Positions 46,528 to 55,269 of a stretch of DNA of 64,000 nucleotides are shown here, piece by piece. The position numbers and the translations under genes were made by a program. The notes under the pieces were generated by a model, which was not told where the DNA came from, made no database searches, and saw only the letters and a list, made by a program, of their open reading frames with translations. Position 1 is the stretch's first letter. Each line of letters opens with the position of its first letter. This DNA comes from Alcanivorax sp. (GTDB lineage Bacteria; Pseudomonadota; Gammaproteobacteria; Pseudomonadales; Alcanivoracaceae): positions 1-64,000 of the forward strand of contig JAKUPL010000008.1 of the NCBI GenBank assembly GCA_022449455.1. Reading direction: 5' to 3'.

Positions 46528-47516
46528 ACCTTTCTCGTCTTCCATCGAACGGCCCCGTCCTATCCGTTGTCATTCCGGTCTTCAATGAGAAGCCCGTTCT
46601 TCCCCGCTTGTACGAGCGACTGCATAAGGCCCTCGACTCACTGGATTTCCAGTACGAGATCGTCTTTGTCGATGATGGCAGTACTGACGACAGCCATAGG
46701 TACCTTGCCGGGTTGGCCTACACCTATCCGTGGGTTCGTTTGGTAAAGCTCAGTCGGAATTTTGGCAAGGAGGCCGCGACAACAGCCGGCCTGGACCATG
46801 CGCTAGGGCACGCCGTGATCATCATGGACGCCGACCTTCAGGATCCACCTGAACTCATTCCGCTCATGGTTGAGGCTTGGCGCAGCGGGATGGATATCGT
46901 CCTGATGCGGCGTCGTTCCAGGAATGGGGAAGGTGCCCTGAAACGCTTCTGTGCCTACATGTTCTATCGACTGCTATGTCGATTGAGCGACGTGACCATT
47001 CCCAAGGATGTTGGCGATTTCAGGCTGATGAGTCGTCGCGCCATTGATGCCCTGGGGCGCCTGCGCGAAAGAAATCGCTACATGAAAGGACTATTCGCCT
47101 GGATTGGCTTGCCGACGAAGGTCATATCGTTCGACCGAGAACCCCGCGCCGCCGGCGATAGCAAATGGAACTTCATTGGACTCATGCGTCTGGCAATGGA
47201 GGGGCTGACGTCTTTTTCAGTGTCTCCACTTCGCTGCGTGACCTTTCTGGGCCTGCTGACCGCTTTGGGTAGCGCCATGTACGGTGCTCTGATCGTAGCC
47301 AAAACGTTGGTTCTCGGGTCGGACGTGTCCGGGTATCCCTCGCTCATGGTGGTGATGACGTTTATCGGTGGCATCCAGCTGCTTTCGATCGGCTTGGTTG
47401 GCGAGTACGTAGGGCGCATCTATCTGGAATCCAAACAGCGTCCCATTTATTTGGTCGAGGAGGTCTGTGAGTTACCACGGGAAGAAGTCAGGCCGGCGAG
47501 GAGCGAGGAACGATGA
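46524..47516 (+). CDS. GT2-family glycosyltransferase (GtrB/ArnC-like)
   Basis: A 330-residue polyprenyl-phosphate glycosyltransferase-like protein. The GT-A fold has SVVIPVFNEKPVLPRLYERL, IVFVDDGSTDDSH, MDADLQDPPELI (DxD) and GDFRLMSRRAIDAL. Two C-terminal transmembrane helices lie at about 235-260 and 270-300. The GTG at 46524 has AGAGGAGGG upstream and overlaps gtrA. Such enzymes load a sugar onto undecaprenyl phosphate for use by a GT-C enzyme, here the next gene. Confidence 0.9.
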   Translation: MNLSRLPSNGPVLSVVIPVFNEKPVLPRLYERLHKALDSLDFQYEIVFVDDGSTDDSHRYLAGLAYTYPWVRLVKLSRNFGKEAATTAGLDHALGHAVIIMDADLQDPPELIPLMVEAWRSGMDIVLMRRRSRNGEGALKRFCAYMFYRLLCRLSDVTIPKDVGDFRLMSRRAIDALGRLRERNRYMKGLFAWIGLPTKVISFDREPRAAGDSKWNFIGLMRLAMEGLTSFSVSPLRCVTFLGLLTALGSAMYGALIVAKTLVLGSDVSGYPSLMVVMTFIGGIQLLSIGLVGEYVGRIYLESKQRPIYLVEEVCELPREEVRPARSEER

Positions 47517-48997
47517 TCCGTTCATGGTGCGCCCGCCCTTATATATGGCTGTTCCTCCTGCTGTTGCCGCAAATTTTCGGCATGATTTTGATTCCGTTCT
47601 CCGGAACGTCTGAGCCACGCTATGCTGAAATTGCTCGCCTAATGGCAGAAGGTGGTGACTGGATAACGCCCTGGTTCGAACCTGGTGTGCCCTTCTGGGG
47701 AAAGCCACCATTCTCCTTCTGGGTGCAAGCTCTTTCAATTCGTCTCTTTGGTCTGAATGAGTGGGCTGTGCGCCTCCCTTCCTGGTTGGGCTTTCTCGCC
47801 ATTCTGGCTGCCATCCATGCACTGGCTCGTCAGTATTCCGGGCTGCGAACGGCGCGCTGGGCGGTGGTTGTCTATGCGTCCTGCGCTTTGCCGTACATCG
47901 CCGGTGTTGCTGTTCTGACAGATCCCTTTCTGACCTTGGGCACCACACTGTGCATGGCCGGTCTCGTGCTGGGACAGTGGTATTGGCGAGCCTTGGGATT
48001 TGCAGGCTTGGCAATCGGCCTTCTCTCCAAGGGGCCATTGGCCGGCGTGCTTGTGGCGGGATCAGTCGCTACAGGCTGGCTTATTTGCCGGCAAATCCAG
48101 TGGCCTCGCATGTCCGGGCGTGTCTGGATCTGGGGGGTAGCCGTTGTTATAGCGCTGGTCCTCCCTTGGTACGTCTTGGCTGAGCAGAAAACGCCAGGCT
48201 TCCTGAACTATTTCCTGCTCGGCGAGCATGTCCTGCGTTACCTCGATCCAGGCTGGCAGGGGGATCTCTACGGTACGGCCCACGTCGAGCCCTATGGCAG
48301 CATCTGGGGATTCTGGCTCATGGCAACCTTTCCATGGGGAATCCTGGCCCTCGCAGCGCTGTTATATGCAGCAGGCCACAGTGGCGCTCGCCAGTCACTG
48401 AGAAGAGTCCTGTCTGAGCCTGTAACGGCGTACCTGCTGGGATGGTCGGTTTTCTCGTTATTACTTTTTACGTTTGCCCGCAATCTGCTTTGGACCTATG
48501 CGCTGCCCGCCATCCCTGCATTTTCGATCCTGATGGGGAGGGCATTGTCTGCCTGGCAAGCAGCCCCCCGTAAGCCGGATTCAGGGCCTCCTCGATATGT
48601 GACTGCAACACTCGCTTCGCTGGTGCCAACCGTGATGCTGGTTGCGTCGCTGACAGCCGTGCTGCAGCCGAATCTGATCAATACCGAAAGAGAATTAGTG
48701 CGATACGTGCAGGATGCGTCCGGCGCGAATGCCAATTTTTGGTACATCGATAGCAGGCCGTTTTCCGCACGCTACTACTCAAGGGGGATGGCAGAGCTGG
48801 TGTCCATCGAGCAAGTGAGTGCTCGACTGAGGCACATGAACGGCGATGTCTATATGGCAGTTACCAAAAGACAATTCGATCAAATACAGCACCGACTACC
48901 GTCTTCCAGCCAGAGGGCGAACATAGAGAGCAAGAAATATGTCCTTGTCATAATTCCCGGAGGCAGTGGAAAAATGCGATCGAGGGAGAAGTCATGA
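47513..48997 (+). CDS. GT39/ArnT-like membrane glycosyltransferase
   Basis: A 494-residue protein with about ten to twelve transmembrane helices. The first periplasmic loop has GTSEPRYAEIARLMAEGGDW and then PFWGKPPFSFWVQALS, the typical ArnT/PMT-C layout with the acidic residue pair near the N-terminus. It should transfer a sugar from a polyprenyl carrier to an acceptor such as lipid A or another envelope glycan. Its start overlaps the GT2 gene (ATGA) and its stop overlaps the ATPase gene (ATGA). Acceptor unknown. Confidence 0.85.
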   Translation: MIRSWCARPYIWLFLLLLPQIFGMILIPFSGTSEPRYAEIARLMAEGGDWITPWFEPGVPFWGKPPFSFWVQALSIRLFGLNEWAVRLPSWLGFLAILAAIHALARQYSGLRTARWAVVVYASCALPYIAGVAVLTDPFLTLGTTLCMAGLVLGQWYWRALGFAGLAIGLLSKGPLAGVLVAGSVATGWLICRQIQWPRMSGRVWIWGVAVVIALVLPWYVLAEQKTPGFLNYFLLGEHVLRYLDPGWQGDLYGTAHVEPYGSIWGFWLMATFPWGILALAALLYAAGHSGARQSLRRVLSEPVTAYLLGWSVFSLLLFTFARNLLWTYALPAIPAFSILMGRALSAWQAAPRKPDSGPPRYVTATLASLVPTVMLVASLTAVLQPNLINTERELVRYVQDASGANANFWYIDSRPFSARYYSRGMAELVSIEQVSARLRHMNGDVYMAVTKRQFDQIQHRLPSSSQRANIESKKYVLVIIPGGSGKMRSREKS

Positions 48998-51459
48998 CTG
49001 AAAAACTACAGATCGACCTTCCGGTTCTACTGCCGGATATTGCGCACGATGCCGACGCCTGTGTACAGCGTCTTCTCGTTGAGTTGCGAGCACAACAGGG
49101 GGTGGAAAACGTTCATATCCGCAGCGGCACCAACAATCAGACGCATGAGGTATGCATTCACTATGCCTCCGAAGCGCTATCGCTCGCGCGCATCCGCGAA
49201 CTCGTCGAAGCTGCCGGTGCGCGTATTACCCAGCGGTACGGTCATCTGATCTGGCAGGTCAAGGGCGTCACACACCAACGACTTGCACGTACCTTGACCA
49301 AACGACTGCTCTCCATGCCTGGCGTGCTTGAAGCAGAGGTCAGTATTGGTGGCGTGGTACGGGTGGAATTAGATAGGGAGAAAATCTCAGAGGATGACAT
49401 TCGTGATGCGCTCGCGGAAGTTGGCGTCAACCGAAAGCCCGAAGATCCCCCAGCTGGGCGTGATAGCGATCAGCTCAAAGATGGCGACGGTGATGCGCAC
49501 CGTCACGCCGGTGTGTTTGGCGAAAACAGTGAATTGATATTCTCCCTGCTGTGCGGAGGACTTCTTGCCACCGGATTCGCGTTGGATAAGTGGGCGCCCG
49601 TCGCAGATTGGCTCGCCATCGCCAACTATCTCGGTGCCTACCTCTTTGGTGGTTTCTATACCGTCAAAGAAGCAGTTCAGAACCTGAGGCTCAAACGCTT
49701 CGAGATCGACACGTTGATGCTGGTCGCCGCCGCCGGTGCGGCGGCGCTCGGTGCTTGGGCCGAAGGCGCCTTGCTGCTGTTCCTGTTCAGCCTGGGCCAT
49801 TCGCTGGAGCACTACGCCATGGGCCGGGCCAAGCGGGCGATTGAAGCCCTGGCCGAACTCGCGCCGGAGACCGCCCGTGTCCGCCGCGACGGCGAGGTCA
49901 GGGAAATAGGCGTGCAGGAACTGGTTCTGGGTGACTTGGTGCTCGTGCGGCCCAACGAACGTTTGCCAGCCGACGGTTTCGTGGTGTCCGGCGAAACCAG
50001 CATCAACCAGGCCCCGGTCACTGGAGAAAGCGTGCCCGTCGATAAACGCCCGGTTCCCGACCCGGCGCAGGCCAATATCCGGCCTGATCTTTTGGACGCG
50101 GCGCATCGCGTGTTTGCCGGCACCATTAACGGTGCCGGCGCGATAGACATCGCCGTGACCAAACTTGCCTCGGAAAGCGCGCTGGCCCGCGTGGTCAAAA
50201 TGGTCAGCGAAGCCGAGACGCGGCAATCTCCCACGCAGCGACTCACTGACCGCTTCGAACGCGTCTTCGTGCCGGCCGTACTGGCTACATCCTTCCTGCT
50301 CTTGTTCGCCTGGGTTGTAGTAGACGAGCCGTTCCGGGACAGTTTCTACCGCGCCATGGCCGTACTGGTAGCGGCCAGCCCGTGTGCGCTCGCCATAGCA
50401 ACGCCGAGCGCCATCTTGTCTGGCGTCGCGCGCGCTGCTCGTGGCGGTGTACTGATAAAAGGTGGAGCCCCGCTTGAGAAGCTCGGTTCGCTTGATGCCC
50501 TGGCCTTCGACAAGACCGGCACCTTGACCGAAGGACGGCCACGTATCACCGATGTCCTGCCAGCACCGGGCGTCAACGAGACCGAGCTACTGGCCACGGC
50601 AGTTGCCGTCGAAGCGCTGAGCGATCATCCCTTGGCGCGGGCCATCGCACAGGATGGCGTGGAGCGCCTTGGCAGCACGACGCTTCCCGTTGCATCCGGG
50701 CTTCGTAGCCTCACCGGCAAAGGGGTGATCGCCGAGATCGAGGGACATGCCGTGGAAATCGGCAAGGCGGAAATGTTCGGCAGCGACAGGATACCCGCCT
50801 TGACGGAGCCGGTCGCCGAGGCGGTCGAACGGCTCCGCATCGAGGGGCGCACCACCATGGCGGTACGCCGCGCAGGTCGTGATCTCGGGGTCATCGGTTT
50901 GATGGATACGCCACGCGCAACGGCGCGGCCGGCGCTCGAACGCCTGCGTGCCATCGGTATCAATCGCATGATCATGATTTCTGGCGACAACCAACGCGTC
51001 GCCGATGCCGTCGCCAAGCACGTTGGCTTGGACGAGGCATGGGGTGATCTGATGCCGGAGGACAAGGTAGAGGCCATCAAAAAGCTGCGCGACACCACTG
51101 AGGTCGCGATGGTAGGAGATGGTGTGAATGATGCGCCCGCCATGGCCCATGCGACAGTCGGCATCGCCATGGGGGCGGCCGGCTCGGACGTGGCGTTGGA
51201 GACTGCCGACGTTGCCTTGATGGCGGACGATCTTTCGCACCTGCCGTTTGCGGTCGAACTCAGTCGACGCACCCGGAAGATCATCCGCCAGAACCTCTTC
51301 ATCAGTCTTGGCGTTGTGGCGATTCTGGTCCCGGCAACGATTCTCGGTCTGGGAATTGGTCCCGCCGTCGCAGCCCATGAAGGTTCAACTTTGGTAGTAG
51401 TGTTCAACGCACTTCGGTTGCTCGCCTATAAAGAGCGTGAATATAAACCTGAAGGTTAA
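48994..51459 (+). CDS. P1B-4-type heavy-metal ATPase
   Basis: An 821-residue inner-membrane exporter. Two N-terminal ferredoxin-like domains (about 5-75, 85-145) lack the usual CxxC metal motif. The core has the phosphorylation site DKTGTLTEGRP (about 506), and the metal-site motifs SPC in helix 6 (LVAASPCALAIA, about 463) and HEGST in helix 8 (about 795); SPC plus HEGxT is the P1B-4 signature. P1B-4 pumps export Co, Zn, Cd or Fe; CzcP in Cupriavidus helps the Czc pump. It is the last gene of the operon. Confidence 0.92.
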   Translation: MTEKLQIDLPVLLPDIAHDADACVQRLLVELRAQQGVENVHIRSGTNNQTHEVCIHYASEALSLARIRELVEAAGARITQRYGHLIWQVKGVTHQRLARTLTKRLLSMPGVLEAEVSIGGVVRVELDREKISEDDIRDALAEVGVNRKPEDPPAGRDSDQLKDGDGDAHRHAGVFGENSELIFSLLCGGLLATGFALDKWAPVADWLAIANYLGAYLFGGFYTVKEAVQNLRLKRFEIDTLMLVAAAGAAALGAWAEGALLLFLFSLGHSLEHYAMGRAKRAIEALAELAPETARVRRDGEVREIGVQELVLGDLVLVRPNERLPADGFVVSGETSINQAPVTGESVPVDKRPVPDPAQANIRPDLLDAAHRVFAGTINGAGAIDIAVTKLASESALARVVKMVSEAETRQSPTQRLTDRFERVFVPAVLATSFLLLFAWVVVDEPFRDSFYRAMAVLVAASPCALAIATPSAILSGVARAARGGVLIKGGAPLEKLGSLDALAFDKTGTLTEGRPRITDVLPAPGVNETELLATAVAVEALSDHPLARAIAQDGVERLGSTTLPVASGLRSLTGKGVIAEIEGHAVEIGKAEMFGSDRIPALTEPVAEAVERLRIEGRTTMAVRRAGRDLGVIGLMDTPRATARPALERLRAIGINRMIMISGDNQRVADAVAKHVGLDEAWGDLMPEDKVEAIKKLRDTTEVAMVGDGVNDAPAMAHATVGIAMGAAGSDVALETADVALMADDLSHLPFAVELSRRTRKIIRQNLFISLGVVAILVPATILGLGIGPAVAAHEGSTLVVVFNALRLLAYKEREYKPEG

Positions 51460-51492
51460 GAAAGGAGGTGTTGATTGAGTCGGTGCTAAAAA

Positions 51493-52272
51493 ATGGACTT
51501 GCGTCATCTTCGATGTTTCATCGCCGTTGCTGAGGAGCTTCACTTCGCTCGTGCAGCCGAGCGGCTACACATTGAGCAGTCCCCGCTTTCACGCGCCATC
51601 AAGGAGCTGGAGGAAGATCTGGGTGTTCGCCTTTTCGACCGAACAACGCGCAGTACGCGATTGACCCGTGCAGGCCAGGTATTTCTGGAGCATGTTCCGC
51701 GCGTATTTTCTGCTCTTGAACAGGCAAGCAACAGTATCAGAGCTGTTGCCGCTGGCTATCAGGACCAACTGCGAGTTGCCTTGTCCGACGGGATCACCCC
51801 GCCACGCTTGAGCGCCTTGCTTGCCCAGTGTCGACAGGACGATCCAGATATCGAGATCCGCCTGTTCGAGATTCCGCTATCGCAGCAAATCCGGGGGTTG
51901 AACGACGAACTATACGATGTCGGCTTCGCGCAGTCGGCCGACGTTGGAGATGGCATTGTGGCCGAAGCGGCATGGAGCGATCCACTGGTGGTTGTAATGC
52001 CGGCACGGCACCCTCTGCTGGTTCATAAACGCATTCCATTGGACGAAGTGCTGCGCTATCCACTTGTGATGTGTGATCCGCAGTCCTGTGAGGGCTATGG
52101 GCTGTCCAACATCAAGCTCTTCTCCCGTGTGAAAATCAACATCCAGAAACCCTCAGGCGACCGCACCCCCGATCTGCTCTACGCGCTGCGCCTGTACCTC
52201 ACTGGTGACGATGGTGCGAACGCTATTCACATATCTAGTGTTTCTGATGGAAATACTGATGAGACCATTTAA
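51493..52272 (+). CDS. LysR-family regulator with altered C-terminus
   Basis: A 259-residue protein. Winged helix-turn-helix (MDLRHLRCFIAVAEELHFAR, AAERLHIEQSPLSRAIKELE) and about two thirds of the effector domain are normal and match the LysR gene at 34542 closely. After CDPQSCEGY (about 202) the similarity stops, and the last ~57 residues (LSNIKLFSRVKINIQKPSGD onward) are unrelated to LysR. This looks like a 3' replacement at a recombination junction. A perfect AGGAGGTG at 51463-51470 stands 22 bases before the ATG, too far to serve it well. It may control the upstream metal operon. Confidence 0.75.
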   Translation: MDLRHLRCFIAVAEELHFARAAERLHIEQSPLSRAIKELEEDLGVRLFDRTTRSTRLTRAGQVFLEHVPRVFSALEQASNSIRAVAAGYQDQLRVALSDGITPPRLSALLAQCRQDDPDIEIRLFEIPLSQQIRGLNDELYDVGFAQSADVGDGIVAEAAWSDPLVVVMPARHPLLVHKRIPLDEVLRYPLVMCDPQSCEGYGLSNIKLFSRVKINIQKPSGDRTPDLLYALRLYLTGDDGANAIHISSVSDGNTDETI

Positions 52273-52302
52273 TTTTGATAGATGATTTTCATATCTTGAT
52301 CT

Positions 52303-54159
52303 TCATAGGCCGGGAAATTTCATTGAAAATAGATATGGGTTATTTGGAGGCGTAAATTCGAAAACCATTTCTGGTTTGATAAGTAAATAGCCATGTAGCT
52401 TCCTCGATTTTCTGGCGCCTGTGACTTCGCAAGTCCAGATGTTCAGGCCACTTGGTTGCTTGCGATGCAATTGCAGTCGCTCGAAGCGCTTCTGCACCCA
52501 CTGCCAATCCTGCAGGTTCTCCTGTTTGGCCAGTTTGCCTACCTGCGGGTGTTCCTGCGCATAGCGCTGGAACACGCCAGGGCTGACCAGGTAGGCGGTG
52601 TCGCTCACGGTATGCACCAGCGCTTTCGCATCGTTGATGATGAGCCGCCGCGTGGCGATGCCATGTTTCAGCCACGCCATGAAGTGCTCGCCGGATGGCT
52701 GTGTCGTCGAGGACGTGAAGGCCGGTGACGAAGGCGCAGCGGCGGCCAAGGGCGGCTGGGTCGCATCGGGGAGAGTTGCGGGTACTTCGTCCGGGACGGT
52801 TTCCACATCCTGATCTGTGGTTGGCGAGTTTCCCGTTCCCACCATCGCCAGCATGTCCGCTATGACGTCGGGGCTGGCCTGGGCCTTGGGTGGAGGGGCT
52901 GAGGTGATGCCACTACCCTCCGCTGGCGGAGCGTTTGGATTCTCCAAAGCGGACGTCGCGCCGTTCGCAGAAAGGGTGGCTCCTGCTTCGACATCTTCAA
53001 CTGCGGTGGGCGTGTCGATCGTCAACGTCCCGGTGAACGGTGCCGGTCGCTCACCAGATTCCCAGATCAGCGCGGGTGCCAGCCGTAGCAACGTAAACGA
53101 GTGGCTCCAGCCGGTGGAACTGGTCACGGTCGCACGCCAGATCGCTTTGCCGTCCGGCGTGGGCTGCAACATGCCGTGATCCTGCAGCACGTTGAACACG
53201 GCGGTGTTGTTCGCTGGGATGCCGTCGATGCCTTGGGACAGCAGATGTGCCCGAAGCTTGTCCGAGACCGTCTTGCTCACCAGCCACAAACCATCCTCGG
53301 TGAGCCAGCCATCCGAGGCTTCGTGTTGGTTCAGCTTCAGCTCCTCCTTGAGCAGGTAACGCAGCCCGTCGAGCAGCTTGCGTTGCAGTGCGTGCTTGGG
53401 CGCGGCCATGGCGCGTGTGGGATCGCCGCCCAGTTCCTGGGCCACGGAAGCTCGGTCGGCCTGCACCACCAATTCGCCCAGCACGCCAGCGTGCTCGTAC
53501 TGCCCGGCCAGGACGTAGAGCAGCGGTGCCCACAGCGACGGATAGCAGCTGAGCCAATCCAGGACTTCACGGTCAAGCAGTTGCCGGTAGAGCAAGCCTG
53601 TCGCGGCGCTGTGGAGCCGGTACTCGCGATCGTCTCGGTAGCGGAAGCGGTATGGCTGGCACAGCGGGCCGTGCCACGGATGCCAGATCGAGCCGTCGGC
53701 CAGCTCGACGTGCAGATCGACGGCGATCTTGCCGATGTCGTGCAGCAGTGCGGCGTAGGCGACGGCAGCGGTCCAGGCTTCGGCTTGCGCAGCCTGATCC
53801 TCGGGGTTGGCGCCGATGGGCAGCAGATGAGACTGGCGCAGCTTCAGGCTGTAGGCGACGATTTCCAGGCCGTGGTCGAGCATGCCGCCTGGGTAGGCAT
53901 GGTGATGTGCTTCGGATGCAGGGAAAGCCTGAACCAACTCGGCATAACGTTCCATCGGCGTGCGGTACAGCGCGGCGAACTGCTTGCGCGAGAGCGAGGT
54001 GCGCTGCCAGATGTGTTCCAGCAGCTTCTGCCGGCGCGGTGTCGCCAGCAGCGATGCGGCCGATTCCGGTTGCAGCAGCCCTTTCGGGAGATCGGTGACG
54101 GGTGCAGGCGACGGAGCGGCAGCGACCGGAGGCCGTTTCCGCTGGAACAGAGAGAGCAT
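52303..54159 (-). CDS. traI: MobH-family relaxase TraI
   Basis: A 618-residue conjugative relaxase of the TraI_2 (DUF1528 C-terminal) type that nicks oriT. The HD-like metal centre is visible: HHHAYPGGMLDHGLE (residues 85-99) and ALLHDIGKI with His140 and Asp141. A Pro/Ala-rich linker (about 385-480) precedes the C-terminal TraI_2_C winged helix (about 490-600, WLKHGIATRRLIINDAKALV). The ATG at 54159 (MLSLFQRKRPP) is preferred; the frame is open 84 codons farther without homology. A candidate promoter lies upstream. Confidence 0.93.
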   Translation of the reverse strand: MLSLFQRKRPPVAAAPSPAPVTDLPKGLLQPESAASLLATPRRQKLLEHIWQRTSLSRKQFAALYRTPMERYAELVQAFPASEAHHHAYPGGMLDHGLEIVAYSLKLRQSHLLPIGANPEDQAAQAEAWTAAVAYAALLHDIGKIAVDLHVELADGSIWHPWHGPLCQPYRFRYRDDREYRLHSAATGLLYRQLLDREVLDWLSCYPSLWAPLLYVLAGQYEHAGVLGELVVQADRASVAQELGGDPTRAMAAPKHALQRKLLDGLRYLLKEELKLNQHEASDGWLTEDGLWLVSKTVSDKLRAHLLSQGIDGIPANNTAVFNVLQDHGMLQPTPDGKAIWRATVTSSTGWSHSFTLLRLAPALIWESGERPAPFTGTLTIDTPTAVEDVEAGATLSANGATSALENPNAPPAEGSGITSAPPPKAQASPDVIADMLAMVGTGNSPTTDQDVETVPDEVPATLPDATQPPLAAAAPSSPAFTSSTTQPSGEHFMAWLKHGIATRRLIINDAKALVHTVSDTAYLVSPGVFQRYAQEHPQVGKLAKQENLQDWQWVQKRFERLQLHRKQPSGLNIWTCEVTGARKSRKLHGYLLIKPEMVFEFTPPNNPYLFSMKFPGL

Positions 54160-54273
54160 GTGGGTGTCCTGGTGGCGGGCAAGCGGGCGGCCTTTTCGCC
54201 TTTTCGGGTAGGGCCTTTCCCCTTGCACCCCATTCCCTTGCCGTTTCGGCCCTTTGGCCTTTAGAAGCCTTTG

Positions 54274-54302
54274 GATATAGAGCGGTGAGCATTGGTTGTC
54301 CA
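54274..54302 (-). promoter_or_regulatory. Candidate traI promoter
   Basis: On the minus strand, TGGACA (54302-54297) and TATATC (54279-54274) are separated by 17 bases, about 115 bases before the traI ATG. It lies in the 307-base gap (54160-54466) between divergent traI and prlF, which otherwise holds only the prlF promoter. Confidence 0.4.
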
Positions 54303-54410
54303 CCGTCAATGCGGGTATGGCGGGGCCGGATTGATGCAGGAAGGCTGGCTGTTCCCACCCTACGATGAGATTCATTGTTGGATGCTGGAGGACCCCGGTG
54401 AGACCTTTCA

Positions 54411-54439
54411 TTGACGAGGTAAGGATATTTCCTTACAAT
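54411..54439 (+). promoter_or_regulatory. Sigma-70 promoter of prlF-yhaV
   Basis: TTGACG at 54411-54416 and TACAAT at 54434-54439 with an ideal 17-base spacer, 28 bases before the prlF ATG. The spacer holds the palindromic operator candidate given next. Confidence 0.75.
54420..54435. promoter_or_regulatory. Candidate PrlF operator inside the promoter spacer
   Basis: TAAGGA-TATT-TCCTTA, a perfect 6-bp inverted repeat, sits between the -35 and -10 elements. PrlF-YhaV complexes repress their own promoter in E. coli, so this is the likely binding site. Its position would block RNA polymerase. Confidence 0.65.
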
Positions 54440-54466
54440 ACGGGCATTGCGATCAAGAGAGCCGCC

Positions 54467-54784
54467 ATGCCTGCCATTCACGAAGTTGCCACGCTGACCT
54501 CCAAAGGCCAGATCACGCTACCCAAGTCCATCCGACAGGCACTTGGGGCCGATACCGGCAGCAAGCTTGCGTTCGAGCTTCGTGGCAGTGAGGTCGTCGT
54601 GACCCGCGCCGATGCCGAGCACGAGGACCCGGCCATTGCCGCGTTTCTGACCTTGCTGGCCCGCGACATTGAAGCGGGTCGGAATGTGCGCGGCCTGCCC
54701 GAGAATCTGGCTCGCACAATGCTGGAGCACGCGGGGCACAAGGTGGACCTGGGCGATGATTTCGATGAGGACGTGGAAATCTGA
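54467..54784 (+). CDS. prlF: PrlF-type antitoxin (AbrB/MazE fold)
   Basis: A 105-residue antitoxin. The N-terminal swapped-hairpin AbrB domain has ATLTSKGQITLPKSIRQALG and SKLAFELRGSEVVVTRAD, then an acidic C-terminal part (DLGDDFDEDVEI) that should wrap the toxin. ATG at 54467 is preferred over an open frame from 54365, because it follows the promoter and starts at the family N-terminus. Its stop overlaps the toxin ATG by one base (TGATG). Known members neutralise YhaV and regulate the operon. Confidence 0.93.
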   Translation: MPAIHEVATLTSKGQITLPKSIRQALGADTGSKLAFELRGSEVVVTRADAEHEDPAIAAFLTLLARDIEAGRNVRGLPENLARTMLEHAGHKVDLGDDFDEDVEI

Positions 54785-55242
54785 TGCAACAGCATGGCTG
54801 GACACTGCTGTTCCACGACAACCTGATCGAGCAGTTGATGAAGCTGCGCGCGGCTGTGCTGCGCGCCCAAGGCAACGACCCGGAAGGGTTCGGATCGAAC
54901 GCCAACGTCAAGTTCTTCCGGGCCTTGACCCAGTTGATACAAGACGTGATACCGAGTGACCCGGCGCGCGATGAGTACCGGCAAGGCAACACCATGGGGC
55001 CGGCATATCGCCACTGGCGGCGGGCCAAGCTCGGAAGGCGATACCGGCTGTTCTTCCGCTACGACTCGAAGGCGAAGGTCATCGTGTACGCCTGGGTCAA
55101 CGATGAACAGACCCTGCGGTCTTCGGGAAGCAAATCAGACCCGTATGCCGTGTTCGAGAAGATGCTCGGGCGCGGGAATCCGCCGGACGAATGGAGCGCA
55201 TTGGTACAGGCAAGCAAGCAGGATTGGAGCAAACTGGAGTAG
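54784..55242 (+). CDS. yhaV: YhaV-type ribonuclease toxin
   Basis: A 152-residue RelE-superfamily toxin. It starts MQQHGWTLLFHDNLIEQLM and has the family segments FFRALTQLIQDVIPSDPARD, EYRQGNTMGPAYRHWRRAKL, RRYRLFFRYDSKAKVIVYAW and NDEQTLRSSGSKSDPYAVF. Length matches E. coli YhaV (154). It is translated from a stop-start overlap with prlF. On an ICE it can act in element maintenance. Confidence 0.94.
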   Translation: MQQHGWTLLFHDNLIEQLMKLRAAVLRAQGNDPEGFGSNANVKFFRALTQLIQDVIPSDPARDEYRQGNTMGPAYRHWRRAKLGRRYRLFFRYDSKAKVIVYAWVNDEQTLRSSGSKSDPYAVFEKMLGRGNPPDEWSALVQASKQDWSKLE

Positions 55243-55269
55243 TGATTTCACATATAGCAGGTGACGACC

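Noticed and set aside
47670..47690. GGTTCGAAC, like a tRNA T-loop
   Set aside because: It is inside the GT39 gene and no acceptor, D or anticodon stem can be formed around it.
51463..51533. Possible 20-codon leader peptide from TTG at 51471 after a perfect AGGAGGTG
   Set aside because: The ribosome-binding-like sequence abuts the TTG with no spacing and the peptide has no regulatory feature.
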